A stretch of 64,000 bases of DNA from Thermovenabulum sp049723235 (GTDB lineage Bacteria > Bacillota > Thermosediminibacteria > Thermosediminibacterales > Thermosediminibacteraceae). Both the position numbers and the translations under genes were made by a program. Numbering within the stretch: position 1 is the stretch's first letter; the number at the start of each line of letters is the position of its first letter. The notes beneath the pieces are model-generated. The model did not search any database. It saw only the letters and a program-made list of their open reading frames with translations, and had not been told where the DNA came from. The stretch lies in assembly GCF_049723235.1 (NCBI RefSeq), contig NZ_JBNARB010000003.1:1-64000 (forward strand). Reading direction: 5' to 3'. Below, piece after piece: positions 35,019-43,459 of the stretch.

Positions 35019-36671
35019 TTATCCCGTTCGTAGAATTGAAATCAAAATCATAAAACCGAAAAACGCCGCTAACACATATCCCAGCATACCAATTGCAGAA
35101 ATGCCGAAAATCATGGGGCCTACGTTAGCACGAATAATTAAAGAAGAAGCTACTATTATTGCCGATACTATTATCCCTATTACCAGCCGGTTCACCATTT
35201 TACTCAGTTCAAAGGCAAATTTTTCTAACCCCCTGTATTCAAAATCAATCTTAATATTATCCTCAGCCAATTTGTCATTCAATTTATTTATTATTTCGGG
35301 AATTCCTTTAATTGCTTTTTGAAATTTTCTCAGTTCCTCACCGGCATTTTTAATTATCCTTTCAGGGCTGTAATTGGAAATTATTAGCTCGTACACATAT
35401 GGCTTGGCTGTACTTACAATATCAAAATCGGGATAAAGCTCTTTCCCGAGACCTTCAGCGGTAATTACCGCTTTTATCAGTAAAATCAAATTTGACGGGA
35501 CCTTCACCCTGTGCTTTTGAGATAACCTCAGCATTTGTGGAAGCATTTCAGACATATTTATTTCTTTTAAAGTTTTCCCGTAAAATCTCTCAATAACATC
35601 TTCCACATCCCATCGCAACCGGGAATAATCGATCTTCCCTTCAATAAATCCGATCTCCAAAAGCACATCGCAAACCCTGTCTATATTTTTACTGATGGCT
35701 CCCTGTATAAGTTCCAGCAATTTGTACTTATAAAAATTATCCAGCCTTCCCATTATTCCGAAATCTATAAAGGCAATTCGGCCATCTTTTGTTAAAATAA
35801 TATTCCCACCATGAGGGTCTGCATGGAAAAATCCATGTTTGAATACCTGCTTTAGCACTGCCCTTATTCCCTTTTCCGCCAGTTCTTTCTTTGAAAAACC
35901 ATGTTCTTCAATGCTCTTTATATCCTTTATTTTTATTCCATCAATATATTCCATTACAAGGATTTTTCTTGTGGTATATTCCCAGTAAACTTTTGGAACA
36001 TATACCGAATCGTCTCCTTTAAAATTTTTTCTGAACCTTTCCACATTCCAGCCTTCCCTGAGAAAATCCAGTTCATTTTTTATCTCTTCCGAAAATTCTT
36101 CTACAATTCCAACGGGGTCGTATAAACGGCTTTCAGGGACATACCTTTCTAAAAGCCGTGCAGCATGAAACATTATTTCCAGGTCGGAATTTATTATCTT
36201 TTCAATATCCGGTCTTTGAACCTTTACAACCACTTCTTCTTTACTTTTTAACCTTGCCCTGTGAACCTGGGCAATGGATGCTGCTGCTTTTGGCTGTTCT
36301 TCAAAATAATCAAACACATCCTCTAATTTCTTCCCCAGCTCCGATTCAATTAAAGACTTAATGTAAGAAAAAGCCACGCCGGGCACTTCATCCTGTAATT
36401 TTTTTAATTCCATAATATATTCTTCCGGCAATAAATCCGGTCTCATGCTTAGAATTTGTCCTAATTTTACGAAGGTGGGACCAAGTTCTTCCAGCATTAA
36501 TCTTACTCTTACGGGAGTGCTTATTTTTTCATCCACGGTTTTAATCCTGGGTATAAATTTTACTACGCCAATCCTTGTTAATATATACCCAAAACCGTAT
36601 TTAAAAACTGTGTTTACAATTTGCTGAAGACGTTTTGCGTTTTGAAAGGAAAAACTCAGTGCCTTTTCCAA
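35019..36671 (-). CDS. ABC1/UbiB-family kinase-like protein
   Basis: A 550-residue UbiB/ABC1 (ADCK) atypical kinase. The family-specific K-L-G-Q-I-L-S-M-R-P-D-L-L, the A-A-S-I-A-Q-V-H loop, lysine in V-V-V-K-V-Q-R-P-D, H-A-D-P-H-G-G-N-I catalytic loop and F-I-D-F-G-I-M-G are all seen; two membrane helices close the C-terminus (about 500-550). Bacterial homologues support quinone synthesis or lipid homeostasis. A TTG at 36689 lies before GGGGAGGT; TTG 36671 is chosen. Confidence 0.92.
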   Translation of the reverse strand: MEKALSFSFQNAKRLQQIVNTVFKYGFGYILTRIGVVKFIPRIKTVDEKISTPVRVRLMLEELGPTFVKLGQILSMRPDLLPEEYIMELKKLQDEVPGVAFSYIKSLIESELGKKLEDVFDYFEEQPKAAASIAQVHRARLKSKEEVVVKVQRPDIEKIINSDLEIMFHAARLLERYVPESRLYDPVGIVEEFSEEIKNELDFLREGWNVERFRKNFKGDDSVYVPKVYWEYTTRKILVMEYIDGIKIKDIKSIEEHGFSKKELAEKGIRAVLKQVFKHGFFHADPHGGNIILTKDGRIAFIDFGIMGRLDNFYKYKLLELIQGAISKNIDRVCDVLLEIGFIEGKIDYSRLRWDVEDVIERFYGKTLKEINMSEMLPQMLRLSQKHRVKVPSNLILLIKAVITAEGLGKELYPDFDIVSTAKPYVYELIISNYSPERIIKNAGEELRKFQKAIKGIPEIINKLNDKLAEDNIKIDFEYRGLEKFAFELSKMVNRLVIGIIVSAIIVASSLIIRANVGPMIFGISAIGMLGYVLAAFFGFMILISILRTG

Positions 36672-36734
36672 AAAAATACCTCCCCTCAATTAAAATATAG
36701 CACCGGAAGGGAGGAAAGTAAAATAATATCCCTT

Positions 36735-38126
36735 TTATATGTATTTTTCAATTAAAATACTTCCTTCTTTATTATAAAAAACTGCCCTTTCTATATTATC
36801 TTTTACCCGAAGGATTCCGTTGCCAATCTTTATACAAACGCCCGGGTATACCATTTCCTTAGCTACTATCCTTGCCGATGATACTTTTTTTATCTCTTCC
36901 TCTAAACTCTTTTTCTCTTCATTTATATCGTTTAAGCTTTGTTTTAAAGAATCCCGTGTTTTATAAAGTTTTTCTAAAGCCGAATAATTTTCCTGGGAAA
37001 TTTTCCCGCTATCTTTCATAGCTTCAAAAAGAAGTATTGCCCTTTCCACCTTTGCCAGTTCGTATTCCGTATTCTTAATTTTATTAATCGCTTCCTGTAA
37101 TCTAATATTCAAAAAAGGATTTATCCCTACCTCAATTTCCGTCAGTGTCGCAAAGGGAGAACCTATTATCCTGGCTGCAATCCCCTCATAGGCTGAAATT
37201 TTGCCTCCCACGAGTAACCCTTTCTTACCGGTAATTTCAATTCTTCCACCGGCAATCAGTACGCTGTGCATGGCAGAATCGGTAATATAAATATTTCCTT
37301 TTGTTTCAATACAGCCGTTTTCAATAAATTTTATTGTAACATCGGAAAGAGCCTTTATTATCCCCTTTCCTCCTCCCTTTACTCCTCCCTTTATCAACAC
37401 CCTTCCTTCGGAATGGATTTGGGCACCTTCCACATAACCCTCTATATCTATGTCGCCCTGGGCTTTCACCCTGTATCCTGTAAGTACATTACCGTAAATC
37501 TTTAAACTTCCCAAAAAATCAATATTTCCGGTTTTAGGACCAATATCCCCTTTTATTTCTAAAACCGGGTTAACGCTTAATTTCCCATCATGCAAAACGG
37601 GAGATCCATCAATAATGGAGAATAATTTGTTCCTGTCTTCAGAAAAAACCACATTTTTACCTGGAAAAAGTTTTGGCTCCTTTCCATCCTTTGCCGGTAT
37701 AATTCTCCCTTTAACTGTATATCCGGGAATACCTTTGGTCGGTGGGATTTTCTCCGCCAGGAGTTGACCTTTTAAAACATTTGTAATATACCCTAAATCG
37801 TGAAAATCTACCCTGCCGTCTTCGCTAATTTTAGGCTTGAACTCCCTTTTTAAATCAAAATAAAATTTAACATCGCCGTTTTTACCGGGTACCGGCTCCT
37901 TTCCCTTCGCAACCAGTACTTCGGTATTAAAAATCTTCTCCTTTACTGCCCTTTCAATAGCCGAAATATCAATCCCGTAAATAACCCCTTTTTCCTTTAA
38001 TGCATTCAACACATCCTCTACCTTTAATGCTATCTCTTCTTCTTTAGAAACAATAATGATATAAGCCGACATTTCATCCTGGGTTATCCTTACATCGATC
38101 TTAAAATTTTTTTCATTGTCCGCCAC
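36735..38126 (-). CDS. FapA (DUF342) family protein
   Basis: A 463-residue protein: N-terminal FapA-type domain (about 1-150, with G-I-D-I-S-A-I-E-R-A and P-P-T-K-G-I-P-G-Y-T-V-K-G), a right-handed beta-helix of short repeats (about 170-310; G-N-I-D-F-L-G-S-L-K-I-Y-G-N-V, D-I-D-I-E-G-Y-V-E-G-A) and a long coiled coil (about 335-400). Such proteins are called flagellar assembly protein A or polymerising scaffold proteins; the role here is unknown and no flagellar genes are adjacent. GTG start after GGAGG. Confidence 0.88.
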   Translation of the reverse strand: MADNEKNFKIDVRITQDEMSAYIIIVSKEEEIALKVEDVLNALKEKGVIYGIDISAIERAVKEKIFNTEVLVAKGKEPVPGKNGDVKFYFDLKREFKPKISEDGRVDFHDLGYITNVLKGQLLAEKIPPTKGIPGYTVKGRIIPAKDGKEPKLFPGKNVVFSEDRNKLFSIIDGSPVLHDGKLSVNPVLEIKGDIGPKTGNIDFLGSLKIYGNVLTGYRVKAQGDIDIEGYVEGAQIHSEGRVLIKGGVKGGGKGIIKALSDVTIKFIENGCIETKGNIYITDSAMHSVLIAGGRIEITGKKGLLVGGKISAYEGIAARIIGSPFATLTEIEVGINPFLNIRLQEAINKIKNTEYELAKVERAILLFEAMKDSGKISQENYSALEKLYKTRDSLKQSLNDINEEKKSLEEEIKKVSSARIVAKEMVYPGVCIKIGNGILRVKDNIERAVFYNKEGSILIEKYI

Positions 38127-38189
38127 AGTAAAAACCTCCTATGGCCCCCCTTTTTTAATTATATCATAATTGAATTAAAATTCTTTTAA

Positions 38190-38215
38190 AAATATAAACC
38201 CCGGACTTTCCGGGG
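38190..38215 (-). terminator. Intrinsic terminator of cad operon
   Basis: CCCCGGA/TCCGGGG stem (38199-38215, 3-base loop); minus strand continues TTTATATTTTT. It lies 6 bases after the P-type ATPase stop. Confidence 0.88.
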
Positions 38216-38221
38216 TAATTT

Positions 38222-40336
38222 TCAAAATCGTATTTTGAGCAATCTTAATGAATTTAAAACCGCAAGCAGTGCAACTCCCACATCGGCAAAAACCGCTTCC
38301 CACATGCTGGCACGTCCTGTAGCACCGAGAATAAGAATAATTAATTTAAAGCCAAGGGAGATAGCTATATTTTCAATCACTATCTTTCTTGTTATTCTTG
38401 CGATTTTTATTGCTTTTACTAAATTATAAGGTTTATCCTCCATCAAAACCACATCCGAAGCTTCGATGGCAGCATCGGAGCCCAATCTCCCCATAGAAAT
38501 TCCTATATCGGAACGCATAAGTACAGGGGCATCGTTTGTTCCATCACCCATAAATATTAATTTTCCTTTTTTTGTTTTTTGTGTCATTAACTCCTCTACT
38601 TTTTCAACTTTCTGGTGGGGTAACAGCTCCGGGTAGTACTCTTCAATGCCGAGAATTCGCGATATATGCGCAGCGGCGCTTAGTTTATCTCCCGTTAACA
38701 TTACAATATTTCTTATCCCCATTTCCTTCAAAGACTTAATAGTTATTGCAGAATCCTCCCGGATTTCATCGGAAATTAATATTGAGCCTGCATAAACTCC
38801 ATTAACCGCTACGTGTACCCTTGTAATACCTTCTTCATCTTCGTCTTCATAAAAATCAATATTTTGCTTTTCCAAAAGCTTTCTATTCCCTACCAAAAGC
38901 TCAAAGCCATCCACCACAGCCTTAACCCCATATCCCGGAATTTCTTCAAACCTCTCTATTTTTTGTCCCTCAACCTCTTTTCCGTAAGCCTTCTTCAGGG
39001 ATAAAGCTACGGGATGACCGGAAAAACTTTCTGCCTGTGCTGCAAATTCAAGCAATTTCAGTGGTGAAAATCCATTTTTTGCTTTTATTTCTGTTACTTC
39101 ATATACCCCTTTTGTAAGCGTGCCCGTTTTATCAAAAACCACTATTTCAGGAAAATTCAAAGCTTCTAAATAATTTCCGCCTTTAATTAATATCCCTTCT
39201 TGCGCCGCCCTGCCAAGACCTGCAAAAAATCCCAGAGGTATCGATATCACAAGGGCACAAGGACACGATATTACAAGAAAAATTAGAGCCCTGTAAAACC
39301 AGAAAGAAAAGGATGTATCCTTGAAAATTAGATGCGGAAAAATAGCGATAAGCACGGCCAGTAATACTACAGCAGGAGTATAATAGCGGGCAAAGGTGGT
39401 TATAAAATTTTCTGTCTGAGCTTTTTTGGCAGATGCGTTCTCCACCAGCTCCAATATCTTAGAAACCGCAGATTCTTCGTAATTTTTTGTAACTTTAACG
39501 ATTAATAGACCGTTTTTATTAATACACCCCGACAAAACTTCATCTCCTGGATTAACCCGCTTTGGTATAGCTTCACCGGTTAAGGAGAAAGTATCCACAA
39601 AGGAGCTGCCTTCTAATATAATACCATCAAGGGGTATTTTTTCTCCTGCCCCCACCGCGATAATATCCCCTGCTTTCACCTTTTCAGGTGAAACTTTTAT
39701 AAAGTTGCCGTTAATTTTTAAATTTGCGTAATTTGGCCTTATGTTCATCAAGTCTTTAATCGATTTTCTTGAACTGTTTACGGCCCGTTCCTGGATTTTT
39801 TCACCGATCTGGTAAAAAAGCATTACCGCTACACCTTCTGGAAACTCTTTTATTGCAAAGGCCCCTATGGTAGCAATTGTCATAAGGGAATTTTCATCAA
39901 AAAATTGTCCTCTCAAAATATTTTTAAAAAATCTTTTAATCACATCCTTACCGGCAAAAATATAACTTGCTAAATACAAAACAATTTTTATATTACTGGG
40001 AAGATTAAATATAAAAGTTAAAGCAAACAAAAGAGCGCTTACAATTAAAATAAAAATTTCGCTTTTATAATACCGAAATTCCTCTAAATCCTCGCCTTTT
40101 TTGCCCTTTTCTCGAACAGTTACATGGGGCTCATAGTTTTTTACTATTTTTTCTATTTCTTCTTTTATTTTTGAATAACTGCCATTATTCTTAATTTCCA
40201 GGGTAAGGATTTGACCTGAAAGGTTGATAACGGCATTTTCCACAAAATCTATTTCTTTTATTCTTTTCTCTATTTTATCCGCACAAACGGGGCATGTCAG
40301 CCCTTCTAACAATAATTCTCTCTTTTCTTTCAACAT
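38222..40336 (-). CDS. cadA: Heavy-metal P1B-type ATPase (Cd/Zn/Pb efflux, CadA-like)
   Basis: A 704-residue P-type ATPase. It has one N-terminal HMA domain with G-L-T-C-P-V-C, four membrane helices, the T-G-E phosphatase loop, the transport motif S-C-P-C-A-L-V-I-S-I-P, phosphorylation site D-K-T-G-T-L-T, G-H-P in the nucleotide domain and G-D-G-T-N-D-A-P. C-P-C with a CadC-type regulator upstream points to Cd/Zn/Pb export. A TTG at 40351 overlaps the ribosome site AAGGAAGGT; ATG 40336 is chosen. Confidence 0.93.
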   Translation of the reverse strand: MLKEKRELLLEGLTCPVCADKIEKRIKEIDFVENAVINLSGQILTLEIKNNGSYSKIKEEIEKIVKNYEPHVTVREKGKKGEDLEEFRYYKSEIFILIVSALLFALTFIFNLPSNIKIVLYLASYIFAGKDVIKRFFKNILRGQFFDENSLMTIATIGAFAIKEFPEGVAVMLFYQIGEKIQERAVNSSRKSIKDLMNIRPNYANLKINGNFIKVSPEKVKAGDIIAVGAGEKIPLDGIILEGSSFVDTFSLTGEAIPKRVNPGDEVLSGCINKNGLLIVKVTKNYEESAVSKILELVENASAKKAQTENFITTFARYYTPAVVLLAVLIAIFPHLIFKDTSFSFWFYRALIFLVISCPCALVISIPLGFFAGLGRAAQEGILIKGGNYLEALNFPEIVVFDKTGTLTKGVYEVTEIKAKNGFSPLKLLEFAAQAESFSGHPVALSLKKAYGKEVEGQKIERFEEIPGYGVKAVVDGFELLVGNRKLLEKQNIDFYEDEDEEGITRVHVAVNGVYAGSILISDEIREDSAITIKSLKEMGIRNIVMLTGDKLSAAAHISRILGIEEYYPELLPHQKVEKVEELMTQKTKKGKLIFMGDGTNDAPVLMRSDIGISMGRLGSDAAIEASDVVLMEDKPYNLVKAIKIARITRKIVIENIAISLGFKLIILILGATGRASMWEAVFADVGVALLAVLNSLRLLKIRF

Positions 40337-40347
40337 AGCACCTTCCT

Positions 40348-40722
40348 TCAATATTTCTCTTTTATGTGCAAAAGACCCTGGTCGAAAACCTGCTTTACAT
40401 GTTCATCATCAAGGGAATAATAAACCACTTTCCCTTCCCTTCTGTACTTTACCAGCCTTGCCTGCTTCAAAACCCTCAGCTGATGGGATACAGCGGACTG
40501 GCTCATATTTAAAAGAGCTGCTATATCACACACGCACATTTCCGAAGAAAAAAGAGCGCACAAGATTTTAATCCTCGTAGTATCACCAAAAACTTTAAAA
40601 AACTCCGCTAAATCGTAAAGTTCTTCCTCAGGCGGCATTGCCTCCCCTACTTTTTTCACCACATCTTCATGAATAACCGTGCAGTCACATTTTTCAAAAT
40701 TGTCAATTTTATCATTAACCAA
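40348..40722 (-). CDS. cadC: ArsR/SmtB metal-sensing repressor, CadC-like
   Basis: A 124-residue winged-helix repressor. It keeps both candidate metal sites: N-terminal Cys12 and Cys14 with C63-V-C65 (alpha-3N type, Cd/Pb/Bi sensing) and the C-terminal D-D-E-H ... L-H-x-x-E set (alpha-5 type, zinc). The recognition helix is S-Q-S-A-V-S-H-Q-L-R. It directly precedes cadA, overlapping its ribosome site region, and should repress its own promoter until metal binds. Confidence 0.92.
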   Translation of the reverse strand: MVNDKIDNFEKCDCTVIHEDVVKKVGEAMPPEEELYDLAEFFKVFGDTTRIKILCALFSSEMCVCDIAALLNMSQSAVSHQLRVLKQARLVKYRREGKVVYYSLDDEHVKQVFDQGLLHIKEKY

Positions 40723-40742
40723 AACTTTAACACCCCTTTTAG

Positions 40743-40766
40743 TTGAACATATGAATATTTGTTCAA
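40743..40766. promoter_or_regulatory. CadC/CzrA-type operator
   Basis: Inverted repeat TTGAAC-(12)-GTTCAA between the -10 box and cadC start. TGAA-x-TTCA-like half-sites are typical of ArsR-family metal repressors. Confidence 0.65.
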
Positions 40767-40779
40767 TTGTTATATTTAC

Positions 40780-40808
40780 ATTATAAAAATATTTTTAAAA
40801 AAAATCAA
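40780..40808 (-). promoter_or_regulatory. Promoter of cadC-cadA
   Basis: Minus-strand TTGATT (40808-40803), 17-base spacer, TATAAT (40785-40780). The operator follows directly. Confidence 0.75.
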
Positions 40809-40819
40809 CATTAAATTTA

Positions 40820-40848
40820 TTGACAGGAAAATTTCTTGCTGGTATAAT
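40820..40848 (+). promoter_or_regulatory. Consensus promoter of the methionine operon
   Basis: TTGACA (40820-40825), 17-base spacer, TATAAT (40843-40848): a perfect sigma-A promoter 34 bases before the riboswitch aptamer. It is back-to-back with the cad promoter. Confidence 0.9.
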
Positions 40849-40881
40849 TTCATCAATTGAATATGATAAAGGTTTTTAAAA

Positions 40882-40997
40882 CCTCTTATCAAGAGTGGCG
40901 GAGGGACTGGCCCTGTGAAGCCCGGCAACCGTTAGAAGCTTTGCTTCTAAAATGGTGCCAATTCCTGCAGAAGCTTGGTCTTCTGAGAGATAAGAGG
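40882..40997 (+). ncRNA. SAM-I riboswitch (S-box) aptamer
   Basis: P1 is CCTCTTATC (40882-40890) paired with GATAAGAGG (40989-40997). Between them are the conserved AAGAGTGGCGGAGGGACTGG, the CCC..GAAGCCCGGCAACC block, a P3 hairpin with GAAGCTTTGCTTC, and GGTGCCAATTCCTGCAG. This is the S-box consensus; it binds S-adenosylmethionine and switches off transcription when SAM is plentiful. The 3' strand of P1 can alternatively pair with the CCTCTTATC in the downstream terminator, giving the antiterminator. Confidence 0.97.
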
Positions 40998-41018
40998 GGC
41001 GTACTTAGAATAATATCT

Positions 41019-41055
41019 AAGGCCTCTTATCTTGATGAAGAGGCCTTAAATTTTT
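41019..41055 (+). terminator. Riboswitch-controlled terminator
   Basis: AAGGCCTCTT (41019-41028) pairs with AAGAGGCCTT (41038-41047), followed by AAATTTTTA. Its 5' arm region CCTCTTATC (41023-41031) is an exact copy of the riboswitch P1 5' strand, so the two structures exclude each other. Confidence 0.93.
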
Positions 41056-41087
41056 ATATTAATTAATTTTTAGAAAGGAGATTGCTT

Positions 41088-42281
41088 ATGGGTATTGAAC
41101 GCACAATCAAAGAAATCAATGAACGAATAAAAAGCGGTAAAGCAGTGGTTCTTACAGCGGAGGAGGTTATAGAAAAGGTCAAAGAAAAAGGTATAGAAGC
41201 TACTGCAAGGGAAGTAGATGTAGTAACAACCGGTACTTTTGGGCCCATGTGCTCTTCCGGCGTTTTCTTAAACTTCGGCCATAGCTCTCCCCGTATAAAA
41301 ATGCAAAAAGTTTGGCTGAACAATGTACCCGCTTATACCGGAGTAGCAGCAGTAGATGCCTATATAGGGGCTACCGAACTTCCGGAAGACGACCCTTTAA
41401 ACAGCGATTATCCGGGCGAATTCCGCTACGGAGGCGGTCATGTAATAGAGGACCTGGTGGCACGAAGACCGATAAGGCTCAAAGCTACAGCTTACGGAAC
41501 GGATTGCTATCCCAGAAAGGAATTTGAAACAACCATTACCCTTGATGACATAAACGAAGCCATACTTTTCAACCCGAGGAACTGTTATCAAAATTACAAC
41601 TGTGCTGTAAATTTAAGCGATAGAACAATATATACTTACATGGGCACATTAAAGCCCAATTTGGGAAATGCAAACTATTCCACTTCAGGACAGCTAAGCC
41701 CCCTTTTGAAGGATCCTTTCTTTAAAACCATAGGCGTAGGCACCAGGATATTTTTGGGAGGCGGAATAGGATATGTAGCCTGGAATGGAACTCAGCACTT
41801 CCCATCAATACTAAAAGATGAAAATGGAAATGAATTATGCGCAGCAGGTGGAACCCTTGCCGTAATAGGCGATTTGAAAAAAATGAGCCCTAAATGGCTG
41901 GTTGGAACGAGCTTTAGAGGTTACGGAGCCACATTGACGGTAGGAATCGGAATACCTATACCAATTTTAAATGAAGAAATTCTTTACTATGCAGCTAAAA
42001 CCGATGATGAACTTTTTGCCCCAATTGTGGATTACAGCGATGCTTATCCAAACCGAAAACCCGGAAATCTGGGCTATGTAAGTTATGCCCGGCTAAAAAG
42101 CGGAAAAATTAACGTTTTAGGAAAAGAGGTCCCAACAGCGCCTTTGAGCAGTTACCCAAAGGCCAGGGAAATAGCTTATATTTTGAAGGAATGGATAATA
42201 AAGGGAGATTTCTTATTGAGCGAACCTGTAGAAGCCCTGCCCAACCCCCACTCCGGTATAAAAGGAAAGGTATTAAATTAG
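41088..42281 (+). CDS. Homocysteine biosynthesis protein (DUF39/HcyBio)
   Basis: A 397-residue DUF39 protein. In methanogens a homologue, with its NIL-ferredoxin partner, forms homocysteine from aspartate semialdehyde and a sulfur source, bypassing O-acetylhomoserine. Conserved stretches include V-V-T-T-G-T-F-G-P-M-C-S-S-G, G-G-G-H-V-I-E-D-L-V and R-N-C-Y-Q-N-Y-N-C-A-V-N, with Cys residues likely to carry sulfur (inference). An upstream TTG at 41082 is less likely than ATG 41088, which has AAAGGAG. First gene under the SAM-I riboswitch, consistent with methionine supply. Confidence 0.93.
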   Translation: MGIERTIKEINERIKSGKAVVLTAEEVIEKVKEKGIEATAREVDVVTTGTFGPMCSSGVFLNFGHSSPRIKMQKVWLNNVPAYTGVAAVDAYIGATELPEDDPLNSDYPGEFRYGGGHVIEDLVARRPIRLKATAYGTDCYPRKEFETTITLDDINEAILFNPRNCYQNYNCAVNLSDRTIYTYMGTLKPNLGNANYSTSGQLSPLLKDPFFKTIGVGTRIFLGGGIGYVAWNGTQHFPSILKDENGNELCAAGGTLAVIGDLKKMSPKWLVGTSFRGYGATLTVGIGIPIPILNEEILYYAAKTDDELFAPIVDYSDAYPNRKPGNLGYVSYARLKSGKINVLGKEVPTAPLSSYPKAREIAYILKEWIIKGDFLLSEPVEALPNPHSGIKGKVLN

Positions 42282-42292
42282 GAGGGATTTTT

Positions 42293-42694
42293 ATGACCGA
42301 GAAAAAAGTAGTTTTAAAATTTTCAGCCCAGAATGCCGATAAGCCAATTATTTATCACTTAGTAAAGGATTACGATTTAATAATTAATATTCTAAAAGCT
42401 TCTATTAATCCTCATAAAGAGGGAACTATGGTTTTAGAAATTTCCGGTGATAGGTATGAGGAAGGCATATCCTTCCTGGAAAAACAGGGAGTATCGGTTT
42501 TACCCATTGAAACTGAAGTCGTAAGGAATATTGAGCGCTGTACCAGCTGCGGGGCGTGTACAGTTCACTGCCCCACCCAGGCTTTATATATAAAAAGACC
42601 TTCGATGGAGGTTGAATTTGACGGTGAAAAATGCATCCTTTGCCTCATGTGTCTGAAAATTTGCCCTGTTCGCGCCATGGAGGTGAAGGTATAG
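42293..42694 (+). CDS. NIL domain / 4Fe-4S ferredoxin protein
   Basis: A 133-residue protein: NIL domain (about 1-78) and a two-cluster ferredoxin (C83-x2-C86-x2-C89-x3-C93 and C114-x2-C117-x2-C120-x3-C124). NIL domains also occur in methionine ABC transporters. Homologues partner DUF39 proteins in homocysteine synthesis, presumably delivering electrons for persulfide reduction. The longer frame from 42191 lies inside DUF39 and is ignored; GGAGGG precedes ATG 42293. Confidence 0.95.
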   Translation: MTEKKVVLKFSAQNADKPIIYHLVKDYDLIINILKASINPHKEGTMVLEISGDRYEEGISFLEKQGVSVLPIETEVVRNIERCTSCGACTVHCPTQALYIKRPSMEVEFDGEKCILCLMCLKICPVRAMEVKV

Positions 42695-43435
42695 TTGCCC
42701 TACGAGCCAAAAAATTACCGGGAGCTTTATAAAGAAAAGGATTTATATCATTTTCAGGTTACCATTGAAGAAACCGACCTGGATATTGCCATAAGGCAAG
42801 AAAGGTTTAACCCTAAAATTAAAGATATGGTATATCTTTTAGTACAAAAAGAAAGGTTGCTTTTAAAAGAATACATAAAAAAAGACCCCGAATTTATAAC
42901 AGCTCTTGAGCCATATACTCCTTTACCCGGTGCTCCTTTATCCGCCCTGTCTATGAGCAAAGCCGCCCAATTAGCGGGCGTAGGGCCAATGGCAGCAGTG
43001 GCGGGATATTTTTCGGAGATTGTAGGAAAAATGCTCTCTAATTACTCCAGTGAAGTAATAGTAGAGAACGGAGGAGATATATGGCTGAAATTAAAAAAGA
43101 CCCGAACGGTGGGAATATTTGCAGGAAATTCCCCTTTTTCAAATCGTATAGGTTTAAAGATAAATCCTAATCGCACACCTCTGGGAATTTGTACCTCTTC
43201 GGGCACCGTGGGTCATAGTTTAAGCTTTGGTAAAGCCGATGCTATGGTAATAGTAGCTGAGTCCGCAATCTTAGCCGATGCAGTAGCGACGGCTGCCTGC
43301 AATCTGGTTAAAAGTGAACGGGATCTGGAAAGGGCGGTTAATTTCGCCCTTGACATTCCCGGTGTAATCGGTGCTCTCAGTATACTGGGAGATAAAATTG
43401 CTGCAAAAGGATACATCCGATTGGTTACCCTCTAA
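42695..43435 (+). CDS. UPF0280 family protein (ApbE-like fold)
   Basis: A 246-residue UPF0280 protein. Signature blocks: the R-Q-E-R-F start region, P-M-A-A-V-A-G-Y-F-S-E, E-N-G-G-D-I-W-L and the C-T-S-S-G-T-V-G-H-S-L-S-F-G-K-A-D-A motif, which is shared with thiamine-biosynthesis lipoprotein ApbE (flavin transferase). It lacks a signal peptide. TTG start directly follows the ferredoxin stop. Function is unproven; its place in a SAM-controlled operon with DUF39 suggests a role in sulfur/homocysteine metabolism. Confidence 0.9.
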   Translation: MPYEPKNYRELYKEKDLYHFQVTIEETDLDIAIRQERFNPKIKDMVYLLVQKERLLLKEYIKKDPEFITALEPYTPLPGAPLSALSMSKAAQLAGVGPMAAVAGYFSEIVGKMLSNYSSEVIVENGGDIWLKLKKTRTVGIFAGNSPFSNRIGLKINPNRTPLGICTSSGTVGHSLSFGKADAMVIVAESAILADAVATAACNLVKSERDLERAVNFALDIPGVIGALSILGDKIAAKGYIRLVTL

Positions 43436-43459
43436 TTTTAACCCGGGAGGAAATAAGAT

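Noticed and set aside
40857..41066. 69-codon frame over the leader of the methionine operon
   Set aside because: It lies entirely on the SAM-I riboswitch and terminator; no ribosome site and the RNA structure fully explains the sequence.
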